Below are positions 5,749 to 5,787 of a DNA stretch of 5,787 bases, in pieces (position 1 is the stretch's first letter; each line of letters begins with the position of its first letter). Made by a program: the position numbers and the translations under genes. Source of the stretch: Deinococcus sp. (GTDB lineage Bacteria; Deinococcota; Deinococci; Deinococcales; Thermaceae); assembly GCA_023382135.1 (NCBI GenBank), contig JAMCQK010000140.1, positions 1 to 5,787 on the forward strand. The letters run 5' to 3'. The notes under the pieces were generated by a model. The model was not told where the DNA came from, ran no database searches, and was given only the letters and a program-made list of their open reading frames with translations.

Positions 5749-5754
5749 CCTCCT
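5749..5754 (-). promoter_or_regulatory. Shine-Dalgarno sequence of the acetyltransferase gene
   Basis: AGGAGG on the - strand lies six bases before the ATG at 5742, which is ideal spacing and fixes the start. It is the only strong ribosome binding site in the window; the other genes look leaderless. This suggests a transcript with a real 5' leader, or a position downstream in an operon whose first gene is beyond the right edge. No clear -10 box is visible in the 33 bases left to the edge. Confidence 0.8.
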
Positions 5755-5787
5755 CTCTTGGTGAACTATTCCGGCCTGCTTCTTTCC

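Noticed and set aside
1..5787. tRNA, rRNA, CRISPR array, insertion sequence or phage genes
   Set aside because: No cloverleaf, regularly spaced repeats, transposase motifs or phage-type genes were seen on either strand.

Overview
The window looks like chromosomal DNA from the Deinococcus-Thermus group, most likely Meiothermus or a close relative of Thermus. The main evidence is a complete DnaE (DNA polymerase III alpha subunit). It matches what I remember of Thermus aquaticus DnaE almost line by line, from the N-terminal PHP motif to the C-terminal VPF tail. The GC-rich coding sequence and the promoter style fit this assignment: several genes carry a -10 box 6 to 9 bases before the start codon and no Shine-Dalgarno sequence, which is typical of leaderless genes in this phylum. 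The genus is an inference.

Layout, left to right. Bases 1-182 hold no convincing gene, but contain a patch of small GC-rich repeats and a perfect TATAAT box. Bases 183-470 (+) encode a 95-residue FtsB/DivIC-type septum protein, followed by a possible terminator. Bases 593-871 (+) encode a small unrecognised protein with one N-terminal hydrophobic segment; its reality is uncertain. Bases 925-4668 (-) encode DnaE, convergent with the small gene. Bases 4669-4779 are a short spacer holding the dnaE -10 box and an imperfect hairpin. Bases 4780-5742 (-) encode a two-domain GNAT acetyltransferase, the only gene here with a strong Shine-Dalgarno sequence. The right edge lies just upstream of it.

The genes do not form an obvious single system. 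DnaE does chromosome replication, the FtsB-like protein does cell division, and the acetyltransferase has an unknown substrate. dnaE and the acetyltransferase gene lie in the same direction 111 bases apart, but dnaE seems to have its own leaderless promoter. I see no mobile element, CRISPR array, RNA gene or defence cassette. The points most worth a second look are the contrast between leaderless and Shine-Dalgarno starts, a palindrome-bearing in-frame insertion in the DnaE C-terminal linker, the intact nine-ligand PHP metal site, and an apparent excess of the hexamer CTCGAG.
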